IMG/VR virus record: IMGVR_UViG_3300032298_001311
Location: 1 to 64,000 of that record
DNA from: a virus
Reading direction: 5' to 3' (one strand)
Length of the DNA: 64,000 nt
The notes under the pieces are model-generated. The model ran no database searches. It was not told the DNA's origin and was given only the letters and a program-made list of their open reading frames with translations. Shown here piece after piece: positions 63,857-64,000 of this stretch. The number at the start of each line of letters is the position of its first letter. The stretch's first letter is position 1. A program made the position numbers and the translations under genes.

Positions 63857-64000
63857 TTAATGTCTATACTTGATACGACCTTTGTCAAGATCGTATGGAG
63901 TCATTTCAACAGTAACTATATCACCTTCGAGGATCTTAATCTTATTCTGTCTTATCTTACCACTGCCATATGCAAGTAGCACATGACCATTGTCATTTAT
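63857..64000 (-). CDS. infA: Translation initiation factor IF-1, 3' part (runs off the window)
   Basis: The last 47 residues of an S1-fold IF-1 are visible; the start lies beyond the window edge. [40 protein letters not shown] and KYRH match the C-terminal two thirds of bacterial IF-1 closely (ENGHV, SGKMRKNxIRIL, GDxVTVExxPYDLxxGRI). IF-1 helps place initiator tRNA on the 30S subunit. With peptide deformylase and the tRNAs it suggests phage influence on translation initiation. Confidence 0.9.
   Translation of the reverse strand: MNDNGHVLLAYGSGKIRQNKIKILEGDIVTVEMTPYDLDKGRIKYRH

Noticed and set aside
1-64000. CRISPR arrays, insertion sequences and rRNA genes
   Set aside because: I saw no regularly spaced direct repeats, transposase motifs or rRNA sequence. 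Repeats present are protein-domain repeats or small dyads.

Overview
This window is part of the genome of a large, AT-rich tailed phage, probably a myovirus with T4-like replication and late-transcription habits. Support comes from a T4 gp44-type clamp-loader ATPase, PhoH, MazG, a GroES-type cochaperonin, very long fibre and baseplate-type proteins, dense minus-strand operons with ATGA overlaps, 18 recognisable tRNA genes (all with encoded CCA) and repeated T4-like late promoter motifs (GATAAATA or TATAAATA). The likely host is an alphaproteobacterial methanotroph, probably Methylocystis- or Methylosinus-like: the phage carries a complete pmoC (55832-56599) and an outer-membrane beta-barrel of the rhizobial Omp25/Omp31 type (39551-40339). 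Large freshwater phages carrying pmoC have been reported before; this window fits that group.

Layout. 1-1.1 kb: end of a fibre/structural block. 1.1-13.7 kb: ClpA-like unfoldase, peptide deformylase, DnaJ/CbpA-like chaperone, PhoH (plus strand), gp44, an SGNH-like protein, MazG, an ANL-family ligase, GroES and a DnaE-like fragment. 13.7-27.2 kb: four structural genes, including proteins of 1625 and 2346 residues. 27.2-33.2 kb: A-type Fe-S carrier, a DNA methyltransferase with a candidate PD-(D/E)XK nuclease, UvsE, a glycosyltransferase, KdsA and a QueD-like protein. 33.2-39.3 kb: a plus-strand fibre with a glycine-rich tip, further fibre and envelope genes. 39.4-57.6 kb: a tRNA-rich accessory region with the Omp, many small exported proteins, radical SAM, FtsH, a BI-1/YccA-like protein, APS-kinase-like and sulfotransferase-like proteins, cell-wall enzymes, 2OG oxygenases and pmoC. 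57.6-64 kb: B12-radical-SAM, an amidinotransferase-fold enzyme, ClpP, a putative metallopeptidase and the 3' part of an IF-1 gene.

How the genes fit together (inference). Proteostasis and translation are strikingly covered: ClpA-like with an IGF loop plus ClpP, FtsH plus its usual partner family BI-1/YccA, DnaJ, GroES, peptide deformylase, IF-1 and the tRNAs. Surface chemistry is a second theme: metal-type KdsA, two glycosyltransferase-like proteins, APS kinase plus sulfotransferase, and three SGNH-like proteins. PmoC has all six copper-ligand residues and its own late promoter and terminator. Two promoter classes are visible: sigma70-like TTGACA-N16/17-TATAAT sites in front of tRNAs, restriction-modification and repair genes, and late motifs in front of structural genes and pmoC.

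The strongest new leads are: (i) a glycosyltransferase frame with no start codon lying in the -1 frame of kdsA directly after a perfect A-AAA-AAC slippery heptamer; (ii) a leader RNA before the tRNA-Glu operon with mutually exclusive pairings; (iii) an unassigned CCA-ended structured RNA at 51416-51501; (iv) a phage-borne candidate restriction-modification pair; and (v) paired ClpAP and FtsH/BI-1 modules.
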